From the IMG/VR virus record IMGVR_UViG_3300025314_000111, positions 1 to 21,991 of that record: 21,991 bases of DNA, one strand, 5' to 3'. Positions within the stretch are counted from its first letter, which is position 1. Every line of letters begins with the position of its first letter. The position numbers and the translations under genes are program-made. The stretch comes from a virus. The notes beneath the pieces were generated by a model. It did no database searches. It saw nothing but the letters and a program-made list of their open reading frames with translations, and had not been told where the DNA came from. Of this stretch, positions 14,044 to 21,528 are shown one piece after another.

Positions 14044-14249
14044 TAGACTCTCTGACCGTAGAGAAAATTAGGCCACGTTGGTTTCCACTCATCTTTCTGC
14101 CACCATCTTTTTGTCGTAATCATCCTGCTCCCAGTCGGTGGGGGATTCGAAATACGAGTTCCGCAAACACAGATTATATCTTTCCCGTCCCAAAAGCTTC
14201 CCATCATATAACCGCTGCCGTGTGTTGATGGGCAATTTTTCTGTTCCAT
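14043..14249 (-). CDS. Small Cys/His protein, possible zinc-binding
   Basis: A 68-residue protein starting at ATG 14249, chosen because AAGGAG lies seven bases before it; the longer open frame runs through a hairpin and has no ribosome site. It has C6, H10, C27 and C29 in a C-x3-H ... C-x-C arrangement (NCPSTHG, ICVCGT) and a tryptophan-rich basic C-terminal half (KRWWQKDEWKPTWP). This looks like a tiny zinc-ribbon or metal-binding protein, but no family is recognised. It overlaps the glycosyltransferase start by one base. Confidence 0.6.
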   Translation of the reverse strand: MEQKNCPSTHGSGYMMGSFWDGKDIICVCGTRISNPPPTGSRMITTKRWWQKDEWKPTWPNFLYGQRV

Positions 14250-14289
14250 GACATTTCTCCTTGATTGATGGTATTGTGAAATTTTGTGA

Positions 14290-14315
14290 ATGCGGGAATC
14301 TCTCGACTCCCGCAT
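14290..14315 (-). terminator. Intergenic hairpin between mini-genes
   Basis: ATGCGGGA (14290-14297) and TCCCGCAT (14308-14315) form a perfect GC-rich 8-base-pair stem with a 10-base loop, seven bases after the stop of the 70-residue gene. On the minus strand the stem is followed by TCACAAAATTT, a poor T-run, so it may act as a weak terminator, an attenuator or an mRNA 3'-end stabiliser that lets capsid genes be expressed above downstream genes. Confidence 0.5.
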
Positions 14316-14321
14316 CCAATG

Positions 14322-14534
14322 CTACTGTTCCAACGCCGCAAGGATTGGCACGGCCAATGCCTTCGCTTCCGCAAGCGTATTGGCTATCTCGAAATATATC
14401 GGTCCGGTTGTTCTCAACATCACCGTGAACGTGCTCGAAAGATCATCATTCTTCACTTCGTCGATGAACACACCGTTAATCTCAGACAACCGCAATGCTT
14501 TTGTCTGCGCAGTATTGATAATGAATTTAGCCAT
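14322..14534 (-). CDS. Small protein of unknown function
   Basis: A 70-residue protein starting at an ATG with AAAGAGGAAA upstream. The sequence suggests a small alpha/beta fold: MAKFIINTAQTKALRLSEIN, then FIDEVKNDDLSSTFTVMLRT, then a C-terminal helix ANTLAEAKALAVPILAAL. No family is recognised, although its strands followed by a C-terminal helix are typical of small phage proteins encoded after capsid genes. It is followed by a strong hairpin. Confidence 0.6.
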   Translation of the reverse strand: MAKFIINTAQTKALRLSEINGVFIDEVKNDDLSSTFTVMLRTTGPIYFEIANTLAEAKALAVPILAALEQ

Positions 14535-14546
14535 GCGCTTTCCTCT

Positions 14547-15578
14547 TTATGCAGCGATAGTGATCTCGCCGGATTCGCCGTCGGTGATCGACTGCCCAAA
14601 ACTGGCTACGATATGAACCGTTGTTGGGAAGTCTCCACCAGTTCCGCCCGACTTGAACGTGATTTGTGTCCCGCCTGTTGCTGAAGTCTGGCATCCAAAC
14701 TTGCAGCCTTCAATCACGCCAACCGTTCCAGTACCCATGACGATATATTTTGCATTGGTTCCAGAACCAATGGCGGGTTTTTGCTGGAATGAGCAATTGC
14801 GAACCACAACGCCGTTGATACCGTCAGCCGCTACGTAGATATTGCAATCCACGCTTGCAGCCGGGCCGGAGAACACGCAGTCTTCAATAACGACATCTTG
14901 TGGCAATGAAGATGTTGTTCCTTTCATGACAATATCGCCAACGTTTTTGTAGAACCGGCAACCCTTGACGAGTATCTGCCACGCTCCGCCTACAGACTGC
15001 CAGTTGATCGCTCCGCCCGTCGCTGCGTTTGTTGCCGTTGTGCCGACGCAGTTCTTGAAGTGGCAATTTTCGATAGATGTTCCCCACGCCTGACCGTTGG
15101 CTGTGGTTTCATCGAAAACAATACCTCCACCCGTCCCGCCTGTACCATTGAAACCGAGGTTGCGGATAGTGCAGCCAGGAGCGCGAATGGTCAGAAGCGG
15201 CGAGGTCGTCGTCGCACCGACCTTCAATTGCGGAAGGCCGCCTTGGACCCGTCCGCGTGGAACACCGATGAGCGACAGATAGGCTTGCGTTGTCCCGATG
15301 ACCAGGTTTTCCGAGTAACTTCCCGGATCAGTGTCACCGGCAGCAACTTCGACCGGGGCAATCAAAATCGTATCGCCCTGCGAGGCTGCCGTAATGGCCG
15401 CCTGAATCGTCGCCTTGGCATTGGACCAACCGTCCAAACCATTGTTAGTATCTGCTCCATTCGTTTCATCGACATAATACACCTGTCCCGAACCGAACGG
15501 ATAGCCCTTCACGGCCAGTAGATCGGAGTATGCCTGTGCGGGAAGAAATGTGCTTTTGGTTGTTGAGGGAGTTCCCAT
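14547..15578 (-). CDS. Right-handed parallel beta-helix protein (pectate-lyase fold)
   Basis: A 343-residue protein. After VYYVDETNGADTNNGLDGWS, typical of DUF1565-type beta-helix domains, come successive rungs with a Cys at the same turn: GCTIRNLGFNG, IENCHFKNC, VKGCRFYKN, IEDCVFSG, VRNCSFQ and IEGCKFG. Such stacks are found in phage tailspikes, in polysaccharide lyases and in trimeric virion adhesins. No catalytic residues can be assigned by eye. It follows the major capsid gene by 17 bases with a strong GGGAGG ribosome site, suggesting high expression and possibly a capsid-bound decoration or spike rather than a classical tailspike. No signal peptide. Confidence 0.75.
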   Translation of the reverse strand: MGTPSTTKSTFLPAQAYSDLLAVKGYPFGSGQVYYVDETNGADTNNGLDGWSNAKATIQAAITAASQGDTILIAPVEVAAGDTDPGSYSENLVIGTTQAYLSLIGVPRGRVQGGLPQLKVGATTTSPLLTIRAPGCTIRNLGFNGTGGTGGGIVFDETTANGQAWGTSIENCHFKNCVGTTATNAATGGAINWQSVGGAWQILVKGCRFYKNVGDIVMKGTTSSLPQDVVIEDCVFSGPAASVDCNIYVAADGINGVVVRNCSFQQKPAIGSGTNAKYIVMGTGTVGVIEGCKFGCQTSATGGTQITFKSGGTGGDFPTTVHIVASFGQSITDGESGEITIAA

Positions 15579-15595
15579 TGTCTGTGTCCTCCCCG

Positions 15596-16636
15596 TTACG
15601 CGAGTGAATAATACATTGCACCGGCTTCGTTCGCAGTGATTGCTGGGTTGAAGACGTGCTGCTCATCCCATACCTGCGATTTGGTCTGGTTCTCGTAGTA
15701 ACTCTCGACCTTTGGATACGCCTGATGTTCCCAGGTATATCCGAATGCAGATTCGATCCCGGAACCCGAACCACGAATGATGATGCCAGCGTTGTTCGAC
15801 TGCACGGAATCCCACAAGAAGGCTTTGGTCAGTGCCGACTTCTTCACGCCGCCGTCAGAACCCGGAGCTGATGGAGTGCCATAGACCGCACCGCAGACAT
15901 GCACCTCATCAACGTGCAGCAACTGCGCTGCCGCTGCTTCGGACATTTGCGCTGGGCTGATTGCGCTTCCGCCATATTTGATGCGATTGAGGACTGCTGT
16001 GTTGTTGATAAATTTCAACCATGCACCCCATGAGAAGAACGCCACGTTGCCGAAGCGGCCATTCTTTTTCAGGATGAGTTCCTGGAGGTCCCACATATCT
16101 GCCACGGGATCTCCCGATCCCGCACCACCCCAAGCTTTTCCAGCACCGGAAATGTAATGCCCCGATGCGTAGTTGGTTGTGGTCGTCATCGCTTCAGCCT
16201 GGAGCTTCTCCCGATACAACCTGATACGGGCCGTGTTGGTGAGCAACCGGCCGTTCAAGAGCATATCCGGCGCACCCGCCCACTCTTCACGTTCGCTATT
16301 TTCAAGCGACACACCCGAAGCGTATTCGTCCATCGTGAGCGTTACAAACCCTGACTGGACATTCAAACGTGCAACCCTCGCACCCACTGCCCGCTTGAGA
16401 TCACCGGAGATCACAAATGCTTCCTGACCGAATGCCGGAAATCGTCCAGTCCGTTTCGGCATCTTGACCGGAGTAAGAAATTTGTCACCCTTCAACTCCG
16501 CGTTCGTATAACCCTGGACAAGATTCGTTGCCACGGGGTCAGAGATGCGCAAGAGCGACAGTTGCGAATCAGACGCGAACTCTTTCACATCGAGCAATCC
16601 CGTCTGGAGATTGCGTTGATAATAAACGCTTTTCAT
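15596..16636 (-). CDS. Major capsid protein
   Basis: A 346-residue protein in the canonical position after protease/scaffold and decoration genes. The N-terminal third has FLTPVKMPKRTGRFPAFGQE, followed by a VTLTMDEYASGVSLENSERE region, a pattern found in HK97-fold capsid proteins of Mu-like and related phages. The C-terminus has FGYTWEHQAYPKVESYYEN and QHVFNPAITANEAGAMYYSL, typical of the P-domain end. The start (ATG 16636) has AAAGGAG seven bases before it. It forms the icosahedral shell; the length is in the usual range. Confidence 0.85.
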   Translation of the reverse strand: MKSVYYQRNLQTGLLDVKEFASDSQLSLLRISDPVATNLVQGYTNAELKGDKFLTPVKMPKRTGRFPAFGQEAFVISGDLKRAVGARVARLNVQSGFVTLTMDEYASGVSLENSEREEWAGAPDMLLNGRLLTNTARIRLYREKLQAEAMTTTTNYASGHYISGAGKAWGGAGSGDPVADMWDLQELILKKNGRFGNVAFFSWGAWLKFINNTAVLNRIKYGGSAISPAQMSEAAAAQLLHVDEVHVCGAVYGTPSAPGSDGGVKKSALTKAFLWDSVQSNNAGIIIRGSGSGIESAFGYTWEHQAYPKVESYYENQTKSQVWDEQHVFNPAITANEAGAMYYSLA

Positions 16637-16647
16637 GTTCGTCTCCT

Positions 16648-17067
16648 TTAACCGGTCTTGCCGTCGTTAAGGAACAGCGCGACGAGGACGGTTTCATTTG
16701 CCACGCCGCCCGACAACGCTTTCCCGATTGGATATCCACTTGCCAAATCTGTAACTCCGGCAGAGGTGGTGTTAGTTTCTGTTCCGTTGATGTTCGCAAC
16801 CACTGTCGCCTGAAGGACTTCGACCTTCCCGCCCTTCGTCACTGTCCCAGTCACGATAACCTCAACGATTGATGGCGCCACCTTCACGTCAGCACTGTCG
16901 CCGGAGGGTGTATCGACTCTGATCACACCGAAGACGCTATTGGCCGCATTTGCGACCGCAGCACCTACGACCGTGATAAGACTTTTTCCCGCGAGATTCG
17001 CGGTCGTCGTGATGGGCAGGGTATGGGCTACCCAGACATCCCCGGCGACGTTATTTCCAGTGGCCAT
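16648..17067 (-). CDS. Capsid decoration/stabilising protein (DUF2190 type)
   Basis: A 139-residue, beta-rich, Val/Ala/Thr/Gly-rich protein with few charges. It has ANLAGKSLITVVGAAVANAA, followed by GVIRVDTPSGDSADVKVAP and TDLASGYPIGKALSGGVANE. The closing pattern of G.ALsg...v.V.L matches DUF2190-type proteins, which sit between protease and major capsid genes and bind the capsid surface as trimers. It follows the protease stop by two bases and precedes the capsid gene. The call is by pattern and position. Confidence 0.7.
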   Translation of the reverse strand: MATGNNVAGDVWVAHTLPITTTANLAGKSLITVVGAAVANAANSVFGVIRVDTPSGDSADVKVAPSIVEVIVTGTVTKGGKVEVLQATVVANINGTETNTTSAGVTDLASGYPIGKALSGGVANETVLVALFLNDGKTG

Positions 17068-17069
17068 TG

Positions 17070-17600
17070 TCAGGCCCCTTTCTGATTGATTGTTGATTCG
17101 GCCTCAAACTTGATCTGTCCAATGCTGTGGAGATACACGGCCCGGCTTATTGCATTCGCAGCCGTCAAGCCTGCAAATTCTTTGTCCGCCCTGTGTGCTA
17201 CTGCATACTTCTCCGCGCTTTGGAGTATTTGAGGTCGCTTATCGTCAGCACCATGCTGATCGATTTCCGATACTGTCCCAATCGGAACGATGGGTTTTGC
17301 ATACTTTTCCTGGAAGGATTTCAAAGCCGAAGGATCGACTTTGGCGAGGTTCAGCATGATTGGATTATCAGTCTCGACCATTGCGGGGGTCATGCGACCT
17401 TCTTTTACCGCCGTCTCGCAGAACGTCTTGACCTCAGCGGTCAGAGCATTAGACTTGGCCTTCTCAGCCGCGTCCTTGGTTGCCTTCTCTGTGGTTGCGA
17501 TAGCTTCTTTTGCCAGCCGTTCCTTCTCGGCGAATTCCTTCACCTGGATTTCAAGAGTGGAGATTTTCTCCTGATACTCTTTTTCTTTTGTTGCATCCAT
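17070..17600 (-). CDS. Nested in-frame scaffold protein (internal start)
   Basis: Inside the protease gene, ATG 17600 (MDATKEKEY) is preceded by AAAGGAAG with TCGAT as spacer, a strong internal ribosome site. It would give a 176-residue product equal to the coiled-coil C-terminal part, without the protease domain. In phage Mu the scaffold gpZ is made in the same way from within gene I, and lambda Nu3 lies within gene C. The product is inferred, not proven. Confidence 0.55.
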   Translation of the reverse strand: MDATKEKEYQEKISTLEIQVKEFAEKERLAKEAIATTEKATKDAAEKAKSNALTAEVKTFCETAVKEGRMTPAMVETDNPIMLNLAKVDPSALKSFQEKYAKPIVPIGTVSEIDQHGADDKRPQILQSAEKYAVAHRADKEFAGLTAANAISRAVYLHSIGQIKFEAESTINQKGA

Positions 17601-18410
17601 ATCGACTTCCTTTCTTTGAGTGATTACTTCGTGAACTCGTCCGGCCAGTCTGACCAGCCAACCTTTCTTTTCTGACATCTCCATTTTCCCATCTTCTTTT
17701 TTCTCCCCAACACTTTCCATCTTGTTCATAAATGCGAAGTGTTCATTGACACACGAAGACAGTTCTGATTGAAGGTCATACGCCGCGAGATTGATACGGC
17801 CCTTACGAGTCTCAGCGTCAACGTCCGCAGACAGAGCCATCTCCACCTTCGAGATGAAATTGGCGCAATACTCCGTCATGTTCTTCAGCGTATCCTCTTT
17901 CCCCATTTCCTCAACCTCTTCGATAGCCCCGTCTTCTGCGAACTCAACTACCATCTCCGAGAACTCCATACCACCACTGACCATCTGAGCAAAAGCAATC
18001 TGCTCAAGTCCTTTGACCGCCGGAGGAACACCACCTAAGAAAGCAAGGTGATGCAGATGCCACTTGCCAGGGGTCGGATTGTTCGGGTCGTTCGGTTGGA
18101 AGAACGCAGCCGAGACCTTCTTGTAGAATCCGTCCTTGATGAATCCCTTCAACTGCTCGGAGAACTGTGAGGCCACGAACTTCAGGTGATCTCCCACGAC
18201 CTTGACGGCGCCGATCCAGCCATAGGCCGGTATCGAACTCTTGCCTTTATAGGAGGGGTCTGAGAGATGCCCTATGAGTATCGGAGCCTCGTAGTTCTTC
18301 GGGTCGTAGGACGAGGCTAATTCCGATAGCTCTTTGGCTCCGAAGTTTCCTTGCGGATAATCACCCGCCTTGAAAGCATCAATGACTATCTCACTTTTCT
18401 TCTTCATCAT
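17070..18410 (-). CDS. Prohead protease-scaffold fusion, Mu gpI-type
   Basis: About 446 residues from ATG 18410 (ATG 18407 also possible). This start is chosen over the upstream in-frame ATG at 18428 because AAGGAG lies just before it. It overlaps the portal gene end by 20 bases. The N-terminal half has Mu gpI-like segments: IVIDAFKAGDYPQG, APILIGHLSD, FYKKVSAAFFQPNDP and HHLAFLGGVPPAVKGLEQI. The C-terminal half is charged and coiled-coil (EKISTLEIQVKEFAEKERL, then a Lys/Ala/Glu-rich run), as in scaffolds. The protein should build the prohead and then cleave itself and the capsid precursors. Catalytic residues cannot be assigned confidently by eye. Confidence 0.8.
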   Translation of the reverse strand: MMKKKSEIVIDAFKAGDYPQGNFGAKELSELASSYDPKNYEAPILIGHLSDPSYKGKSSIPAYGWIGAVKVVGDHLKFVASQFSEQLKGFIKDGFYKKVSAAFFQPNDPNNPTPGKWHLHHLAFLGGVPPAVKGLEQIAFAQMVSGGMEFSEMVVEFAEDGAIEEVEEMGKEDTLKNMTEYCANFISKVEMALSADVDAETRKGRINLAAYDLQSELSSCVNEHFAFMNKMESVGEKKEDGKMEMSEKKGWLVRLAGRVHEVITQRKEVDMDATKEKEYQEKISTLEIQVKEFAEKERLAKEAIATTEKATKDAAEKAKSNALTAEVKTFCETAVKEGRMTPAMVETDNPIMLNLAKVDPSALKSFQEKYAKPIVPIGTVSEIDQHGADDKRPQILQSAEKYAVAHRADKEFAGLTAANAISRAVYLHSIGQIKFEAESTINQKGA

Positions 18411-19770
18411 CCTTCTCCTTTGGTTCATCTGGATTCAGTTTATCCAGCTTCTTGTCAATCGGATTTGCAGGATTCAGTTTCAATGGTTCTTTCTTCGTCA
18501 ACGTATAGTTGAATTTCTCTGATAGTTCTTCTTGGTCGAAATCATATCCGGCATCTGAAAGCATCTTGACAATAGTCGCTTCCCGCACCAAATCTTCGGG
18601 GTCTTCTAGGTCGAACCTGAACCGTGGGTATCCCTCGACGTTGGCAAAGTTGAAATCTGTAATCCAGGGAATGACTGTTGCATTGAGTGTCGCCTCAAAA
18701 CCGTGCGCCCTATATACATCTCTCGCAGTCTGCGTCCCCTGATGGACGTTACCAAGAGCCTGAGTCCCTGTGCCTGTCCCCGAAGAAGCCTCAGTCGTGA
18801 GAGTCTGGCCGTTGATGGCCTTCGACATCTCATCATTGACTGTCCGAATGAAATTGTTGTATGTCTCTGCGTTTTGCGGACCGTTGGCAGCCTCAGCCCA
18901 AATGATTTTGAAATTATCTGGCAGCCGTCCATAGGCTCCTTGACGAATCATCTTTGCAATATCCAGGGCTTCAGTTTTCATTTCCGGCGGAGCTTTCGCC
19001 GGATGCTGCACCAAGGGAATTGATGATGAAGCGACATTGAGGTGCATCATCCAGTATTTCCAAACGGTCTTTTTGAAGAGCCACATCCAGTACAAACTCT
19101 GGTCTATTGCGTCTCCAAACGGATTGTCCCATTCAGCCGATACACGATGCACGACGAACTTCTTATCCGGTAGCGGAGTACCGTAGTAGGGATTCTTGAT
19201 GTCCCGAAGTTTCAAGGAACGATCAACCGCATCAAATTGAAATCTGCGCTGCGGACGATTGAGAATCTGCTTGATCCTCACACCTGGTCCGGTTACTGTA
19301 TCATACACAATCTCACTGACGGCGAATCCTTTGCCGAGTGCGCCCATCAGATTGTATATGTGCTGCGGGAAATACCCCGTATCAGTCAGAACCCTCTTGA
19401 CAAAATCCGCAATCGCTTGGTTTCTTAGCGATGGTTTCTTCTCTCCCGGCTTGAGATAGGCTGACATATCCCACGGTATACCGGCAATGTTAATTTTCGC
19501 CGATCCCATGACAGCCAAAACATGCGGGTCTCGCTCTACCTCCTGGTACAAATCAAACCATGCCAGCTCTTTATAGGACTGAGTAGTAAGCACCCGGTCC
19601 CAATTGATAAAGATGCCCTGCCCAGGTTCCGGCGTTCCGCCGACAATGCCGACATATTGCCTGACATAATCGGAAAGAATTGTGGCTGTTTCCGACTGCA
19701 TAATGGAAACCAATTCCCCGTATTCCGGGAGCTTCGCAGGCTGATTATCGGGAGAACGGCGTTTAGCCAT
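18391..19770 (-). CDS. Portal protein, Mu gp29-like (DUF935 type)
   Basis: A 459-residue protein forming the dodecameric ring at the packaging vertex. The pattern fits the DUF935/Mu gp29 family: an N-terminal YQEVERDPHVLAVMGSAKIN, then GFAVSEIVYD, PQRRFQFDAVDRSLKLRD, KKFVVHRVSAEWDNPFGDAI, an LYWMWLFKKTVWKYWMMHL helix, and NGQTLTTEASSGTGTGTQAL followed by GNVHQGTQTARDVY. The C-terminus is acidic (KEKDDEEEK). It lies two bases after the large terminase stop and overlaps the protease gene, the usual packaging and head order. Length is normal for the family. Confidence 0.85.
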   Translation of the reverse strand: MAKRRSPDNQPAKLPEYGELVSIMQSETATILSDYVRQYVGIVGGTPEPGQGIFINWDRVLTTQSYKELAWFDLYQEVERDPHVLAVMGSAKINIAGIPWDMSAYLKPGEKKPSLRNQAIADFVKRVLTDTGYFPQHIYNLMGALGKGFAVSEIVYDTVTGPGVRIKQILNRPQRRFQFDAVDRSLKLRDIKNPYYGTPLPDKKFVVHRVSAEWDNPFGDAIDQSLYWMWLFKKTVWKYWMMHLNVASSSIPLVQHPAKAPPEMKTEALDIAKMIRQGAYGRLPDNFKIIWAEAANGPQNAETYNNFIRTVNDEMSKAINGQTLTTEASSGTGTGTQALGNVHQGTQTARDVYRAHGFEATLNATVIPWITDFNFANVEGYPRFRFDLEDPEDLVREATIVKMLSDAGYDFDQEELSEKFNYTLTKKEPLKLNPANPIDKKLDKLNPDEPKEKDDEEEK

Positions 19771-19772
19771 TG

Positions 19773-21077
19773 TCAGTAATTCTCGGTTATGCTCACAGCT
19801 TCCATCTCAGGGATTTCGATTGCGCGCAGGTCAGCTGATGTCAAAGGCGGTTCAGTCTCAATAAGTTTCGTATAGGCCCAGACAAGAGCATCCATTCTGT
19901 TCGGCGAAGCATCCCCAGGAGTCCAAAGGGCCATTTCATCTTCCAATAATCCGAACACTCCGATATGATGCGCTCTTGATTGTTCGTAGATCGCAGCCAC
20001 CGGCTCAGCTCTCGTTGCTTTCCCTCTTGAAGCGTGGACCAACTCAACGGGAACATCTTTATCGACTTCATGAATAACGGAAGCAACCATTTCACCGCCG
20101 TTATTCTGCTCGGCAACAATGAAGTTAGCCTTATGCACATGATAGGCTGTCACCGCCGCTTTGGCCCAATCATTCGGCGAACCTTGTATGCTGTTGTCTG
20201 CAAGCGTGAAGTATTCATTCTTCGCTCTTCCTGCTACGACAATACCGGCTTCGTCTCCAGTGGAAGTAGCTGAAGGATCGACTCCGACGATGACCAAATC
20301 CAAATCAGGGTATGAGGTTCTGCGATTGACTTCGATATTCTCACGTGTCCATAAAGCCCCTGGAGCTGCATCAATGTCTTCGGCCATAATTTCTTGCCGA
20401 AAAGCAAGGTCGGTCATGTCATGTGAGATGTCCGCCAGGGCTTTGCGTGACAACGATGGATTACTGTATGAGGTGAAGTGGAAGGCTTGCCACCGGCCGG
20501 TTGTATCTGCCGTGGCTTTCAAAAACATTTTCGCGCAATAACGAGGATCATTTGCCTTTGTGACGCTGCGGGAATGTAACGAGGGTGGCGTATAGATGAA
20601 CACTGCGTCTCCGTTATTGTCTAACAACATTGGCGCACCAACAATTTCCCATGCATCCTCGTTCATCAGCTGAAACTCATCCAAGATCAATAGATCAGCG
20701 TAATCACCTCGAAGCGTATCGGCGTTCCAGGCCGTCTTTGCTCTGATACGCTGCTCTTTGTGTACGACTTCAATAACATGTTCCGTCTCGTTCTTTTTCA
20801 ATACTCCACGTTTGACCGCATGTGCAAAAGCTCGCGTGATCTCTGTCCAAAATCGTTGTATCTGGTCTGAGGTTGGTGTGGCATAGAGAACTCGCTTGCC
20901 CACCAGAAAAGCCTCACATGCAAGTATCGCCGCTCCTACTGTTTTCCCGCCTCGACGCCCGCCGCGAATGATTTTCCGTTTTACCTTCGATCGCAGAAAC
21001 GGCAATTGATTTTCGTGCGGTCGCGGAATATCAACCCATTCCTCGTTAATCGGTTTCGTCTTGCTTTGGCGTATCAA
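19773..21077 (-). CDS. terL: Terminase large subunit (ATPase and nuclease)
   Basis: A 434-residue packaging motor protein. The ATPase domain has Walker A RGGRRGGKT at residues 38-46 and Walker B LLILDE at 129-134. A Q-motif-like ENQLPFL lies before Walker A, and the FIYTPPS stretch near 165 fits the coupling motif. The C-terminal RNase H-type nuclease shows VIVGVDPSAT (acidic D), FIVAEQNNGGEMV and the last acid in NRMDALVWAY. The only reasonable start is TTG 21077, since no ATG lies before Walker A; it overlaps the small gene by 32 bases. It docks on the portal encoded next, cuts concatemers and pumps DNA. Confidence 0.92.
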   Translation of the reverse strand: MIRQSKTKPINEEWVDIPRPHENQLPFLRSKVKRKIIRGGRRGGKTVGAAILACEAFLVGKRVLYATPTSDQIQRFWTEITRAFAHAVKRGVLKKNETEHVIEVVHKEQRIRAKTAWNADTLRGDYADLLILDEFQLMNEDAWEIVGAPMLLDNNGDAVFIYTPPSLHSRSVTKANDPRYCAKMFLKATADTTGRWQAFHFTSYSNPSLSRKALADISHDMTDLAFRQEIMAEDIDAAPGALWTRENIEVNRRTSYPDLDLVIVGVDPSATSTGDEAGIVVAGRAKNEYFTLADNSIQGSPNDWAKAAVTAYHVHKANFIVAEQNNGGEMVASVIHEVDKDVPVELVHASRGKATRAEPVAAIYEQSRAHHIGVFGLLEDEMALWTPGDASPNRMDALVWAYTKLIETEPPLTSADLRAIEIPEMEAVSITENY

Positions 21078-21306
21078 CGTAGCGAACCTTGAGAGTTACT
21101 TCACCCGTGTTTTCGATCTCAACCGGAATAAGCCTACCGTAAATACGGTAGAACTCAGTTTGATTTTCCTTCGCCCACTTTGCTAATCCCGCTGGTCCTC
21201 CAAGCGTGTCGAACGCAATTTGAAATGCTTCGCGCGCCGTGCGTGTGAAAGTATTGGGTTTTCCTCTCGGTCTGCCAGCCCCTGGTCGCTTTCCTCCGTT
21301 TGCCAT
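21046..21306 (-). CDS. Small terminase-associated DNA-binding protein
   Basis: An 86-residue protein, first in the late operon. It opens with the Gly/Arg/Lys-rich ANGGKRPGAGRPRGKPN, an AT-hook-like basic tail seen in many small phage proteins encoded directly upstream of large terminases, followed by AREAFQIAFDTLG and LAKWAKENQTEFYRIYGRLI. It most likely serves as small terminase subunit or DNA recognition partner; it is shorter than typical TerS proteins. Start ATG 21306 follows an A-rich leader with only a weak ribosome site, unlike the strong sites further down the operon. Confidence 0.65.
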   Translation of the reverse strand: MANGGKRPGAGRPRGKPNTFTRTAREAFQIAFDTLGGPAGLAKWAKENQTEFYRIYGRLIPVEIENTGEVTLKVRYVDTPKQDETD

Positions 21307-21340
21307 GATTTTTTTTCAGCCTGCCTTACGTTTCTGGCCC

Positions 21341-21370
21341 AATATCCGCATTTTCTTTTGAGTATGTCAA
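21341..21370 (-). promoter_or_regulatory. Candidate sigma70-type promoter of the late operon
   Basis: On the minus strand, a perfect TTGACA (21370-21365) is followed after 18 bases by GATATT (21346-21341), matching four of six bases of the -10 consensus. It would start transcription about 25-30 bases before the first late gene. If the host is Bacteroidia-like, with a different promoter consensus, this would not apply. Confidence 0.4.
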
Positions 21371-21417
21371 ATTTACCGATTCACTGATTTTTTCGGAAAT
21401 AATAACCGGCTGTCGAT

Positions 21418-21426
21418 TGTTATAAA
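21418..21426 (+). promoter_or_regulatory. Candidate extended -10 promoter for rightward genes
   Basis: TGTTATAAA matches the extended -10 consensus TGnTATAAT except the last base. No good -35 is seen, as is usual for extended -10 promoters. It would give a leader of about 95 bases to the ATG at 21529, and that leader would contain the 9-base dyad. Confidence 0.35.
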
Positions 21427-21457
21427 ATGCCTGTGTCTATTGATGTTTATGATGCCT

Positions 21458-21501
21458 AACTGCTAATCAAAAATTGACTTTGTGAAACCATTTTAGCAGT
21501 T
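21458..21501. repeat. Perfect 9-base inverted repeat, possible operator or leader hairpin
   Basis: AACTGCTAA (21458-21466) and TTAGCAGTT (21493-21501) are exact reverse complements separated by 26 bases. They lie just upstream of the rightward gene's ribosome site. In RNA this would be a stem-loop ending about 17 bases before the TAGGAGG; in DNA the half-sites lie 35 bases apart centre to centre, a little over three helical turns, so a dimeric repressor could bind both. Confidence 0.5.
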
Positions 21502-21528
21502 TACATGCACCAAACATAGGAGGTCGCC

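Larger units (their letters stand above)
21307..21528. other. Divergent intergenic control region
   Basis: This 222-base AT-rich region separates the minus-strand late operon from the plus-strand small genes. It holds a TTGACA-type promoter candidate facing the late operon (21341-21370), an extended -10 facing right (21418-21426) and a 9-base dyad (21458-21501). No gene is visible within it. Confidence 0.7.

Noticed and set aside
21474-21479. TTGACT as a -35 box for the rightward gene
   Set aside because: At 16-18 bases downstream there is no acceptable -10 (CAGTTT); the extended -10 at 21418-21426 is a better candidate.
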